Of a stretch of DNA of 64,000 bases, positions 8,268-16,442 are shown piece after piece. The translations under genes and the position numbers were made by a program. The number at the start of each line of letters is the position of its first letter. The first letter of the stretch is position 1. This DNA comes from Clostridiales bacterium (GTDB taxonomy: Bacteria; Bacillota; Clostridia; Christensenellales; Aristaeellaceae). Under the pieces are notes generated by a model. That model was not told where the DNA came from. It saw only the letters and a program-made list of their open reading frames with translations, and did no database searches. The DNA lies in NCBI GenBank assembly GCA_004554085.1, contig SFNY01000002.1, forward strand, positions 20,713 through 84,712. Direction: 5' to 3'.

Positions 8268-9635
8268 ATGGCAAAGAGAGCGATGGTATTGGGTCTGGCC
8301 CGCAGCGGCATCGCCGTGACGAAGCTGCTGCTTCTGCGGGGCTGGGAGGTTCTGGCCTGTGACAGCAAGGCGCGCGAGGCCTTTAACGGCGCGCTGGACG
8401 AGGTCGAGCAGCAGGGCGCGAAGCTGTGTCTCAATGAAAAGGAGCCGGAGAAGCTTATCGAGGGCCTGGACGCGCTGATCGTCAGCCCCGGCATCCCGCC
8501 GGAGCACCCCGCGGTGCTGAAAGCGCGGGAGCTGGGCGTGGAGGTCATGGGCGAAATCGAGTACGCCTATCGCGAATCTACCGGCATGCTGCTGGCGGTC
8601 ACCGGCACCAACGGCAAGACCACCACGGTGACGCTCCTCGGTGAGATCTTCAAGAACGCGGGCAAGCGCACCCACGTGGTGGGCAACATCGGCACGCCCT
8701 ACTCCGGCGCGGTGCCGGGAATGAAGCCCGGCGACGTGACGGTGTGCGAGATCTCCTCCTTCATGATGGAGACCTCCTCGCTCTTCCATCCCCACGTCAG
8801 CGCGGTGCTGAACATCTCCGAGGATCATCTGAACCGCCACGGCACGATGGAGAAGTACATCGCCCTGAAGGAGCGCATCTTTGAGAAGGAGGACGCGAAC
8901 GACTTCGTGGTGCTCAACTGGGACGATCCTGTGACCCGATCCATGGCGCAGCATACGCGCGCAAAGGTCGTGTGGTTTTCCAGCAGAAATGAAGTGGAGT
9001 ACGGCGCGTTCGTGCGGGAGGGCAAGATCGTGTTCGGCACGCCTGCCAACTGCAAGGCCATCTGCGGGGCCGACGAGGTCTACATACCCGGCGAGCACAA
9101 CCTGAAGAACGCGCTGGCAGCTGCTGCCATGGCCATGGTCGCGGGCATTCCCGGCCCGGTGATCCGCCACACCCTGCGCACCTTCAAGGGCGTGGAGCAC
9201 CGCATTGAGTTCGTGCGGGAGCTGGACGGCGTGCAGTTCATCAACGACTCCAAGGGCACCAACGTGGATTCCAGCATCCAGGCCGTGCGCGCCATGAAGC
9301 GCCCCACGGTGCTGATCCTGGGCGGCTACGACAAGCACACCGACTTTACGCCTCTGTGCGAGGAGATCGTGAAGAGCCCCATCGAGCAGGTGGTGCTCAT
9401 CGGCGCGACCGCCAAGCAGTGCGAGGACACGCTGGAGAAGGTGGGCTTCCACGCCTGGGAGCACGCGGGCTACGACTTTGAGAAGGCCGTGCGCCGCTCC
9501 TTTGAGCTGGCACAGAATGGCGGCACGGTGCTGCTCTCGCCCAGCTGCGCGAGCTTTGACATGTTCGACGACTACGAGGCCCGGGGCCGCATCTTCAAGG
9601 AGATCGTGAACCGGCTGGAGAGCAGAAGGGCTTGA
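8268..9635 (+). CDS. murD: UDP-MurNAc-L-alanine:D-glutamate ligase MurD
   Basis: The 455-residue Mur ligase adds D-glutamate to UDP-MurNAc-L-Ala. It has an N-terminal Rossmann domain (MVLGLARSGIA), the P-loop TGTNGKT around 112-118, NISEDHLNRH in the central domain and INDSKGTN in the C-terminal half, all MurD hallmarks. The frame is open upstream, but ATG 8268 with GGAGG about 10 bases before it is the first start that matches the family length. The stop overlaps the ftsW start by one base (TGATG). Confidence 0.95.
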   Translation: MAKRAMVLGLARSGIAVTKLLLLRGWEVLACDSKAREAFNGALDEVEQQGAKLCLNEKEPEKLIEGLDALIVSPGIPPEHPAVLKARELGVEVMGEIEYAYRESTGMLLAVTGTNGKTTTVTLLGEIFKNAGKRTHVVGNIGTPYSGAVPGMKPGDVTVCEISSFMMETSSLFHPHVSAVLNISEDHLNRHGTMEKYIALKERIFEKEDANDFVVLNWDDPVTRSMAQHTRAKVVWFSSRNEVEYGAFVREGKIVFGTPANCKAICGADEVYIPGEHNLKNALAAAAMAMVAGIPGPVIRHTLRTFKGVEHRIEFVRELDGVQFINDSKGTNVDSSIQAVRAMKRPTVLILGGYDKHTDFTPLCEEIVKSPIEQVVLIGATAKQCEDTLEKVGFHAWEHAGYDFEKAVRRSFELAQNGGTVLLSPSCASFDMFDDYEARGRIFKEIVNRLESRRA

Positions 9636-10819
9636 TGCTGCGTCCCGTTCGCGGGGCGAAGGCTGCGGCGGGGCCGCAGAAGAGATACAACATACTGCGA
9701 TACGTGGATCGGGGCCTGCTGATCTGCTTCATCGCGCTGCTGGCATGCGGACTGCTGGTGCTGTACGCAGCAAGCTTCTACAATGCACAGGATCGCGGAA
9801 GCGCGCTCTCAGAAGTGATTTCACAGATGATGGGCGTCGCTGCGGGCGCGATCCTGATGCTTTTTTTGTTGCACATCGACTATCGCATGCTGGCGAAGCC
9901 CCAGATCAGCACCACGCTGCTGCTGGTGAGCATCGTGCTGCTGATCCTGGTGGCGATTCCCGGAATCGGAAAGATGCTCAACGGTTCGCGGCGCTGGCTG
10001 CGCATCGGCCCGGTGAGCTTCCAGCCGTCGGAGCTGGCGAAATATGCCTCCATCCTGCACCTTGCGCGCCTGCTCAGCCGGAAAAATCACGATGTGACCC
10101 GGCTCTTTCGGGGGCTGATCCCGGCGTTTCTGTTTCCGGGCGTGCTGTTTCTGCTGATTCTGCTCCAGCCGAACCTCTCCACGGCGGGCAGCATCCTGAT
10201 CGTCTCCGCCGTGATGGTGATGATCGCCGGGGCGAAGTGGCGGCACCTGGGGCTGATCGGCGCTTCGGGACTGGTGCTGGGCGGCTACTACGCCCTGTCC
10301 GAGCCCTACCGGCGCGCGCGGCTGATGTCCTTCCGAAATCCCTTCGCCTACCTGAGCAACGAGGGCTACCAGCTCTCCCAGTCGCTGCTGGCCTTCGGCT
10401 CCGGGGGCCTGTTCGGCATGGGTCTGGGCAAGGGCCGGCAGAAGTACGCCTTTCTGCCCTACCCGGAGTCCGACTTCATCTTCGCGGTGGTAGGCGAGGA
10501 TCTGGGTCTGGTGGGGTGCCTAATGGTGCTGGCGCTGTTCATGGCCTTCGTGTTCTTCGGCCTGCGGGTGGCGATCCGATGCAGCGACCGCTTCGGCAGC
10601 CTGCTGGCCGGGGGCATCACGGCCATGATCGGCGTGCAGGCGGTGCTCAATGTAGCGGTGGTCATCGGCATGATGCCCACCACGGGCCTGCCGCTGCCCT
10701 TCTTCAGCTCCGGCGGCACGTCGGTGTCGATCCTGATGGGCGCGACGGCGATCCTCATGAACATCTCGGCTGCGGAAAAGCGCGCACGGGCGATGAGCCC
10801 CGCGCCGGAAGGGGCGTGA
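9635..10819 (+). CDS. ftsW: Lipid II polymerase FtsW (SEDS family)
   Basis: The 394-residue polytopic SEDS glycosyltransferase polymerises lipid II with its partner PBP at the septum. Typical segments are NGSRRWLRIGPVSFQPSELAK, the LLQPNLSTAG stretch, the PYPESDFIFAVVGEDLG loop and GLPLPFFSSGGTS near the C-terminus. About ten membrane segments can be drawn. A TTG at 9632 is an alternative start, but ATG 9635 is better spaced from AGAAGGG. It lies between murD and ftsQ, where murG would often follow; murG is missing here. Confidence 0.95.
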   Translation: MLRPVRGAKAAAGPQKRYNILRYVDRGLLICFIALLACGLLVLYAASFYNAQDRGSALSEVISQMMGVAAGAILMLFLLHIDYRMLAKPQISTTLLLVSIVLLILVAIPGIGKMLNGSRRWLRIGPVSFQPSELAKYASILHLARLLSRKNHDVTRLFRGLIPAFLFPGVLFLLILLQPNLSTAGSILIVSAVMVMIAGAKWRHLGLIGASGLVLGGYYALSEPYRRARLMSFRNPFAYLSNEGYQLSQSLLAFGSGGLFGMGLGKGRQKYAFLPYPESDFIFAVVGEDLGLVGCLMVLALFMAFVFFGLRVAIRCSDRFGSLLAGGITAMIGVQAVLNVAVVIGMMPTTGLPLPFFSSGGTSVSILMGATAILMNISAAEKRARAMSPAPEGA

Positions 10820-10823
10820 GTCC

Positions 10824-11552
10824 ATGCGCAGGGGAATCAGGGTGATCTTGTGGGCGCTGGCGGCACTCATTCTGCTCTCGGGGCTGATCTTCTGGCTGTG
10901 GAGCTGCGTGTTCGTGCTGCGCAGCGTGGCAGTGCAGGGCGGCTCCCTGGATGCGGAAACAATCATCGCCGCCGCGGGGGTGGCACAGGGCGAATCCGTG
11001 TTTCTGCTGGATGAGGCAGCGGTGCGCAGCGGCGTCGATGCGCTGGGCACGGTCTGTCTGGAGGAATACCAGCTGCGCCTGCCGGACAAGCTTGTGCTGC
11101 GGGTGCGGGACCGGGAGCCGGCGGCGATGCTGCCGTTTGATGGAAAGCTGCTGCTGATCGACGGCGATGGCTTTGCGATGGAGCTTACAGAGGATGCGCC
11201 GGATACGGATCTGTTGTACCTGAGCGGCGTGGAAATACCGGATTTTTATGCAGGACAGGCCGTCGAGGACGGGGAGGGAAGGATGGCGCTCTGCTGGCGG
11301 ATTTATGCGGCGCTGGATGAAATGAACGCCACGATGTACGTCTCCGAGATCGACCTGCGCGACCCGATCGCACCGCGAATCATCACCCGCAGCGGCATCC
11401 TTGCGGAGCTGGACGCGGACGCGCTGGAGGCAGAGCTGGGTCTGATGAAGGCTGCTGTGGCGGATCTGGAGGCCCGGTGCGCGTGCGGGGGTCGGCTGCG
11501 CGTGGAAGGCGGCAGTCGCGCGGACTATTCGCCCGGGACGGCAGCGACCTGA
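10824..11552 (+). CDS. ftsQ: Cell-division protein FtsQ/DivIB
   Basis: The 242-residue bitopic protein has a short basic N-terminus, one membrane helix at about 5-27, then a POTRA-type extracytoplasmic domain starting at VFVLRSVAVQGGSLDAETI, followed by a beta domain (RLPDKLVLRVRDREPAAML). The family bridges FtsL/DivIC and FtsA/FtsZ in the divisome. Sequence conservation is low, as usual for FtsQ, so position and domain layout carry much of the call. It starts 4 bases after the ftsW stop. Confidence 0.85.
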   Translation: MRRGIRVILWALAALILLSGLIFWLWSCVFVLRSVAVQGGSLDAETIIAAAGVAQGESVFLLDEAAVRSGVDALGTVCLEEYQLRLPDKLVLRVRDREPAAMLPFDGKLLLIDGDGFAMELTEDAPDTDLLYLSGVEIPDFYAGQAVEDGEGRMALCWRIYAALDEMNATMYVSEIDLRDPIAPRIITRSGILAELDADALEAELGLMKAAVADLEARCACGGRLRVEGGSRADYSPGTAAT

Positions 11553-11679
11553 ATGCAGAATCGGCCCTGTCCCGGACATGAATGTAAGATTCCGCCATAT
11601 TCCGCGTGACAGCACTTGGGTCAAAATTTGAAAGAATTTTGACACTTGCGAAAAACCGCAAAATTTGGCGGTTTCGAGT

Positions 11680-11708
11680 TTGCATGTGAAATCAAATCCA
11701 TGTATAAT
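11680..11708 (+). promoter_or_regulatory. Promoter for ftsA-ftsZ
   Basis: TTGCAT (11680-11685), a 17-base spacer and a perfect TATAAT (11703-11708) lie 60 bases before ftsA in the 216-bp gap after ftsQ. The surrounding gap is strikingly AT-rich for this genome. ftsAZ can therefore be transcribed separately from the upstream dcw genes. Confidence 0.75.
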
Positions 11709-11768
11709 ATCATAGTAGATACACATATCAGGCGCAAGCCTGACGGATAAGGTGGTCGAACAACAGAT

Positions 11769-12962
11769 ATGAGCAAGACGCAGATAGCTGCCATCGAATT
11801 TGGTACATCCAAAATCGTGACGATCATAGCGCAGAATGGCGGTATCGATCGCCTGGAATTTCTGGGTACCGGCACAGTGCCGTATGATGGCTTTCAGAAC
11901 GGCGACTGGAACACCCCGGGCCAGATGATCCAGCGCGTGCGCGATTCCATCGCGGCGGCGGAGCTGGAAGCGAATCAAAAGATCAAGGAAATCTACGTCG
12001 GCGTGCCGGGCGCATATATCCACGTATGCTGCGCGGAGGCCGAGATCGAGCTGAAGGACGAGGGCGTGACCGAGGAGGATCTGGATCTGGTTCAGGACGC
12101 TGCGGCGGAAAAGCTGAAGATTGCGGAGATGGGCGGCCTGGTGCTGCACCGCTCTCCGGCGTGGTTCCAGGTGGACGACGGCAAGAAGACCGTCGAGCCC
12201 AGCGGTCACGGCGAGAAGCTGCGCGCCTGCACCTCCTTCATCGTGGCCGACCCGCAGTTCATCGAGGACGTCAAGGAGATCCTGGGCGCGCTGGATGTGA
12301 CGATTCTGGGCTTTTTGTCGCCGACGTTGGGCGAGAGCCTGCTGCTGCTCTCCATCGATGACCGCGACCGCGTGTCCATGCTGATTGACTGCGGCTATCT
12401 GAGCACCGAGATCAGCGTCATTCGCGGCGAGGCCATCGTCTACCACGCCATGCTCCCCATGGGCGGCGGGCGGATCACCGCAGATCTGGCCCAGCAGCTG
12501 CGCATACCGATGCGCGCTGCGGAGCAGATTAAGAGAAGCTACGTGTTCAACCCGGACGAGTTCGATCAGAGCGCGTTCTCGGAGGTGCTGGACGCGCGCG
12601 GCCGTAGGCTGAGCTTCCCCCGCGAGGTCGTCTCCCAGTGCGTGGAGCAGAGCATGGACGAGCTGTGCGACATGATCGACATGACCCTGAAGAACGATGT
12701 GATGGAGTATCTGGGCGCCCGTTCCCAGATCTACCTGACCGGCGGCGGCATCGGCCTGATGCGGGGCGCGCGGGATCACCTCGCCGCGAAGCTCGGCATG
12801 CCGGTGAAGGCCTCTGCGCCCAAGACCGCCAAGATGAACAGCCCGGTTTACTCCGCCGTGCTGGGGCTTCTGGACTTGACCTTTGATTCCATCGAGCGGC
12901 ATGACGCCGCAGAGGAGAGCTTCGGCAGAAGGCTGACCGGCTTCCTCAGAAAGAAGAAATAG
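11769..12962 (+). CDS. ftsA: Actin-like division protein FtsA
   Basis: The 397-residue actin/Hsp70-fold ATPase tethers FtsZ to the membrane. It opens with IAAIEFGTSKI (phosphate 1), contains MLIDCGYLSTEISVI (phosphate 2) and YLTGGGIGLMRGA (adenosine motif). It ends in a basic amphipathic helix (FGRRLTGFLRKKK), the membrane-targeting sequence of FtsA. The position directly before ftsZ supports the call. It is somewhat divergent from classic FtsA, so a SHS2-type FtsA-like paralogue is a weaker alternative. Confidence 0.9.
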   Translation: MSKTQIAAIEFGTSKIVTIIAQNGGIDRLEFLGTGTVPYDGFQNGDWNTPGQMIQRVRDSIAAAELEANQKIKEIYVGVPGAYIHVCCAEAEIELKDEGVTEEDLDLVQDAAAEKLKIAEMGGLVLHRSPAWFQVDDGKKTVEPSGHGEKLRACTSFIVADPQFIEDVKEILGALDVTILGFLSPTLGESLLLLSIDDRDRVSMLIDCGYLSTEISVIRGEAIVYHAMLPMGGGRITADLAQQLRIPMRAAEQIKRSYVFNPDEFDQSAFSEVLDARGRRLSFPREVVSQCVEQSMDELCDMIDMTLKNDVMEYLGARSQIYLTGGGIGLMRGARDHLAAKLGMPVKASAPKTAKMNSPVYSAVLGLLDLTFDSIERHDAAEESFGRRLTGFLRKKK

Positions 12963-13008
12963 AGAACGACTGTCACCAACGACATTTTACGGACGAGGGG
13001 GATGCCTT

Positions 13009-14280
13009 GTGATTGAATTTGAAATGGACACCAATGAGAACACCAACTTTGCAGCAATCAAGGTCGTCGGCGTGGGCGGCGCAGGCACCAATGCGGTCAA
13101 CCGCATGGTGGATTCCGGCCTGAAGGGCGTGGAATTCATCGCCGTCAATACCGACAGTCAGGCGCTGGCGCTCTGCCAGGCGCCCAACAAGATCCAGATC
13201 GGCGAAAAGCTGACCAAGGGTCTGGGAGCGGGCGCAAACCCGGACGTGGGCCAGAAGGCTGCTGAGGAGAATCGCGAGGACATCGCCAACGCCATCAAGG
13301 GCAGCGACCTGGTGTTCGTCACCTGCGGCATGGGCGGCGGCACCGGCACCGGCGCAGCGCCCGTCATCGCTGAGATCGCCCGCGACATGGGCATCCTGAC
13401 CATCGGCGTGGTCTCCAAGCCATTCCTCTTCGAGGGCCGTCAGCGCATGAAGAACGCCGAAGCCGGCATCGAGCGCCTGAAGGCGCACGTGGACACCCTG
13501 GTCGTGGTTCCCAACGATCGCCTGCTGAGCGTTGTCACCAAGGGCACCACCATGACCGAGGCCTTCAAGATCGCAGACGACACCCTGCGTCAGGGCATTC
13601 AGGGCATCTCCGATCTGATCGCTGTGCCTTCCCTGATCAATCTGGACTTCGCCGACGTGCGCACCGTGATGCAGTCCCGCGGCCTTGCTCACATGGGCAT
13701 TGGCTACGGCAAGGGCGAGAACCGCATGGTCGAGGCCGCGAAGATGGCCATCTCCAGCCCGATGCTGGAGACCTCCATCGACGGCGCCCGCGCGGTGCTG
13801 ATCAACATCACCGGCGGCCCGGACACCTCCATCATCGACATCAACGAGGCCGCGCAGCTCATCACCGCTGCCGCCGACGAGGAAGCCAACATCATCTTCG
13901 GCGCGGGCATCGACGAGAGCATGGAGGAGGAGGTCAAGATCACCGTCATCGCCACGGGCTTTGAAAAGACTCCCTTCGCGGTGGATAAGAAGGCCAAGGC
14001 GGAAACCAGATCCATCCTGGACGAGGACGAGCCTGCGCCCCGCCGCGAGCGCCCCGCCCGCAGCTACGAGGACGAGGAGGTCTCTCCGATCTTCGAGCGC
14101 CGCCAGCGTCCCTCCTCCGCAGCGCCCCGTCCGCGCCGCTACGAGGAGCCGGATCAGGAGTACGCCGAGGAGCAGCAGCCGCGCCGCACCCGCGTGTACA
14201 GCGATGATTCTCCCGAATCCCGCACCCAGAGCCGCCGCGGCTTCACCCCGGACGTGCCCAGCTTCATGAAGAAGAAATAA
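13009..14280 (+). CDS. ftsZ: Tubulin-like cell-division GTPase FtsZ
   Basis: The 423-residue GTPase polymerises into the Z-ring. The tubulin signature GGGTGTG is at 109-115, with VGVGGAGTNAVNRM near 21-33 and the T7 loop region NLDFADVRTVM downstream. A long arginine, proline and glutamate-rich linker (about 330-405) leads to a conserved tail peptide DVPSFMKKK that binds FtsA and other partners. The start codon is GTG at 13009 behind AGGGGG; an internal ATG six codons later is possible. A hairpin follows the stop. Confidence 0.97.
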   Translation: MIEFEMDTNENTNFAAIKVVGVGGAGTNAVNRMVDSGLKGVEFIAVNTDSQALALCQAPNKIQIGEKLTKGLGAGANPDVGQKAAEENREDIANAIKGSDLVFVTCGMGGGTGTGAAPVIAEIARDMGILTIGVVSKPFLFEGRQRMKNAEAGIERLKAHVDTLVVVPNDRLLSVVTKGTTMTEAFKIADDTLRQGIQGISDLIAVPSLINLDFADVRTVMQSRGLAHMGIGYGKGENRMVEAAKMAISSPMLETSIDGARAVLINITGGPDTSIIDINEAAQLITAAADEEANIIFGAGIDESMEEEVKITVIATGFEKTPFAVDKKAKAETRSILDEDEPAPRRERPARSYEDEEVSPIFERRQRPSSAAPRPRRYEEPDQEYAEEQQPRRTRVYSDDSPESRTQSRRGFTPDVPSFMKKK

Positions 14281-14288
14281 TCAATCTG

Positions 14289-14319
14289 AAAGCTCCCGGC
14301 CATTGTGGTCGGGAGCTTT
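14289..14319 (+). terminator. Hairpin after ftsZ
   Basis: A 10-bp perfect stem (14289-14298 with 14310-14319, AAAGCTCCCG/CGGGAGCTTT) begins 9 bases after the ftsZ stop. The T tract is short (TTT), so termination strength is uncertain. Confidence 0.65.
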
Positions 14320-14320
14320 G

Positions 14321-14368
14321 CTGTGCATGCAAAACAGCGCCCGTGCGTTTGCATGCACAGGCGCTGTT
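14321..14368. terminator. Two interleaved hairpins between convergent transcripts
   Basis: A 13-bp stem (14321-14333 with 14348-14360) and a 9-bp stem (14333-14341 with 14360-14368) share bases, so they are mutually exclusive or pseudoknotted. Read on the minus strand, the second stem is followed by TTTT, which fits a terminator for the ruvX operon. Confidence 0.5.
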
Positions 14369-14384
14369 ATAATGAAGGAATTGT

Positions 14385-14693
14385 TTATTCCTCCTCGTCG
14401 GCCTCAGCGAGCTCGCAGTACTTCTCAAAGACCTCGTTGAGCTCCTCCTCGGATTCGATGGTGGTGTAGTAGTCGTTGCCCTCCTCATCCTGCTCGATGC
14501 GCATGATGACCAGCTCGTCCTCCTCCACGTCCTCCATCGGCTCTGCGGGGGCGAGGCAGATGTACACCTTGCCCTTGTGCTCCAGGCTCATCAGGTGCTC
14601 AAAGTGCACCGTGTTGCCCTCGTCGTCCACCAGCTCCACCAGATTCTCCGGATCGATTCCCATGTCCTGGTTCCACTCGTTGTTCTCAGTCAT
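14385..14693 (-). other. Possible independent start of the DUF1292 protein inside the fused frame
   Basis: ATG at 14693 is preceded by GTGAGG with about 8 bases of spacing. Translation from here would give a 102-residue acidic DUF1292 protein of normal length. It may be made on its own even if the long frame is real. Confidence 0.55.
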
Positions 14694-15161
14694 ATGCCAA
14701 ACCTCACTTTGAAAGCGTTTTTTATCGTCTTTTCCGGGCAGGGCGGCTTCCTTCCATCCGCCCGCATCCAGAAAGGATTGCAGAATGTAGGTCGCGGCCA
14801 GCTTGTCCACCACGTCCTTGCGCCGGGACCTGCGCACGTCCGCCTCCAGCAGCACGCTGGTGGCCAGCTTCGTGGTCAGGCGCTCGTCCTGATAGCGGAT
14901 CTCGTAGCCCAGCTCCGCAAGGCGGTTCGCCAGCTCCTTCACGCGCTGGGCCTGAAAGCCCTCGCTGCCGTCCATGTTCAGCGGCAGTCCGCACAGGATG
15001 CGGGTGGTCTCGTACTGATCGCACAACTCCTTTACGCGCTGCACATCGCGCTCCATGCCCTTGACCCAGATGGTCTCCACGCCCTGGGCGGTGATGTCCA
15101 GCGGATCGGACACAGCCACGCCGATGCGTCTCTCGCCGATGTCCAGACAGATCACGCGCAT
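14385..15161 (-). CDS. ruvX: RuvX (YqgF) fused in frame to a DUF1292 protein
   Basis: One uninterrupted frame of 258 codons encodes two normally separate proteins. Residues 1-140 are the RuvX/YqgF RNase H-like Holliday junction resolvase family, with D7 in MRVICLDIG, YQDERLTT near 90-97 and KDVVDKLAA near 115-123. Residues 157-258 are an acidic DUF1292 (YrzB-like) protein starting MTENNEWNQ. In Bacillota the two genes are adjacent but separate. An A6 run (14718-14723) lies shortly before the junction. Losing one A would end RuvX at a TGA overlapping the second ATG as ATGA, the coupling used throughout this window. So either a real fusion or a one-base slip is possible. Confidence 0.85.
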   Translation of the reverse strand: MRVICLDIGERRIGVAVSDPLDITAQGVETIWVKGMERDVQRVKELCDQYETTRILCGLPLNMDGSEGFQAQRVKELANRLAELGYEIRYQDERLTTKLATSVLLEADVRRSRRKDVVDKLAATYILQSFLDAGGWKEAALPGKDDKKRFQSEVWHMTENNEWNQDMGIDPENLVELVDDEGNTVHFEHLMSLEHKGKVYICLAPAEPMEDVEEDELVIMRIEQDEEGNDYYTTIESEEELNEVFEKYCELAEADEEE

Positions 15162-15163
15162 GA

Positions 15164-16108
15164 TCACACCACCTTGATGCAGAATTGGGGACAGACCCGG
15201 GCGCAGTAGCCGCAGAACACGCATCTCTCCGGGTCGATGGTCGCGCGGCCGTTGACGATGCTGATGGCGTGCTGGCCGCAGCGCGCCGCACATCTCCCGC
15301 AGCCCTCGCAGTAGTCGTGCACCATCATCTCGCGCTTCCGATGCTGAAGCTGCTCCTGACGCTGCACCGCTTCAGGGAGGTTCTCCAGGAAGTCCACGTT
15401 TGCGTCGATTTCCTCGATGCTCTGCATGCCCACCGCAACGCTGTCCAGCAGCGGATTGGAGAGGGCATATTGAAGCGCCTCGCGGTTGGTGGACATCAGG
15501 TGCCCGCCGCCCAGCGGCTTCATGGCGAAGATCCCCACGCCGAACTCCCGCGCGTGCGCTATGGCGGCTTCCATGTCCTCGCGGCTGCCGTCCTGTATGC
15601 CGATGCCGCCGAGGTTGATCAGCGGGTGCACCACGCGAATCTGGGGGAAGCGGTGCACGGCGCGCACGCAGCCCGTATAGTGGGTGCTCACGCCCACCGC
15701 GCCGATGTGGCCGCGCCTGCGCTGCTCCTCCAAAAAAACAAGCGCCTCCTCATGGCCGCGAAGCGTGTACAGGGATTCCTGTTCGTGCAGCATAAAGAGG
15801 TCCACATAGTCCCGGCCAAGGCCGCGAAAGGCGCGCTCCAGGGCAGCTTGGGCGGTTTCACGGTCGTAGCAGTAGGCCTTCGTGCTGATGACGTAATCCG
15901 GGGCGGATTTCAGCGCCTCGCGGATGTGCGGATAGGTTTCATAGAGATCCGCAGTGTCCAGAAAGCGCACGCCCCGGTCGTAGGCGTGACACAAAAGCCG
16001 CGCGCCTTCGGCCGGGGTCAGGTTCCTCTGCAGGGGCGACATCGTGAGCGTGCCAAAGCACAGCTTGGAAACGCGCAGGCCCGATGTGCCAAGTTGAATC
16101 ATTTGCAT
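15164..16108 (-). CDS. Aldo/keto reductase with C-terminal 2x[4Fe-4S] ferredoxin domain
   Basis: The 314-residue protein has an aldo/keto reductase barrel (LGTSGLRVSKLCFGT, FLDTADLYE, then DLFMLHEQ, STHYT and AMKPLGGG). A C-terminal bacterial ferredoxin domain follows with two cysteine sets, CEGCGRCAARC and CVFCGYCARVC. Such fusions are common in clostridia and are thought to couple NAD(P)H or flavin redox to ferredoxin; the substrate is unknown. The start directly abuts the ireB stop (TAAATG), and its stop lies two bases before ruvX, so it sits inside an otherwise conserved ireB-ruvX operon. Confidence 0.9.
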   Translation of the reverse strand: MQMIQLGTSGLRVSKLCFGTLTMSPLQRNLTPAEGARLLCHAYDRGVRFLDTADLYETYPHIREALKSAPDYVISTKAYCYDRETAQAALERAFRGLGRDYVDLFMLHEQESLYTLRGHEEALVFLEEQRRRGHIGAVGVSTHYTGCVRAVHRFPQIRVVHPLINLGGIGIQDGSREDMEAAIAHAREFGVGIFAMKPLGGGHLMSTNREALQYALSNPLLDSVAVGMQSIEEIDANVDFLENLPEAVQRQEQLQHRKREMMVHDYCEGCGRCAARCGQHAISIVNGRATIDPERCVFCGYCARVCPQFCIKVV

Positions 16109-16375
16109 TTACTTTTTGTCGTGCTCCTCCACATAGAAGCGAATGAACTCCTCGAGAAGTTCGTCGCGCTCCAGCCTGCGGATCAGGGATCGCGCGTTGT
16201 TGTAGCTGGTTATGTAGGTCGGATCGCCGGAGATGATGTAGCCGACCAGCTGGAGGATGGGGTCGTGGCCCTTTGCCTTCAGCGCTTGATACACAACTTC
16301 GATGATCTCAGCGGCGGATTCCGGTGCATTTGTGGGCAGACGGAAGTTTTGGGTTTCGCCCAGTCTGTTGTTCAT
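16109..16375 (-). CDS. ireB: IreB family regulatory phosphoprotein (DUF965)
   Basis: The 88-residue protein (MNNRLGETQNFRL, then EVVYQALKAKGHDPILQLVGYIISGDPTYITSYNNARSLIR) matches the UPF0297/IreB family. In Enterococcus faecalis IreB is phosphorylated by the PASTA kinase IreK and affects cephalosporin resistance. The start at 16375 follows AAGGCGG; the frame extends 12 codons upstream without a ribosome site. IreB is typically followed by ruvX and DUF1292, as here with one inserted gene; the usual upstream alaS is absent. Confidence 0.93.
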   Translation of the reverse strand: MNNRLGETQNFRLPTNAPESAAEIIEVVYQALKAKGHDPILQLVGYIISGDPTYITSYNNARSLIRRLERDELLEEFIRFYVEEHDKK

Positions 16376-16413
16376 ATTGCACCGCCTTTCTGCGTGTACA
16401 TACACACGCAATC

Positions 16414-16442
16414 ATTATAACATAGAGATGCATAAAATTCAA
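16414..16442 (-). promoter_or_regulatory. Promoter for the ireB operon
   Basis: On the minus strand TTGAAT (16442-16437), a 17-base spacer and TATAAT (16419-16414) precede ireB by about 40 bases. The -35 element overlaps the last codon and stop of the upstream AI-2E gene, so ireB has its own promoter. Confidence 0.7.

Noticed and set aside
10755..12902. A 715-codon frame on the minus strand
   Set aside because: It is antisense to ftsQ and ftsA and also spans the AT-rich ftsA promoter.
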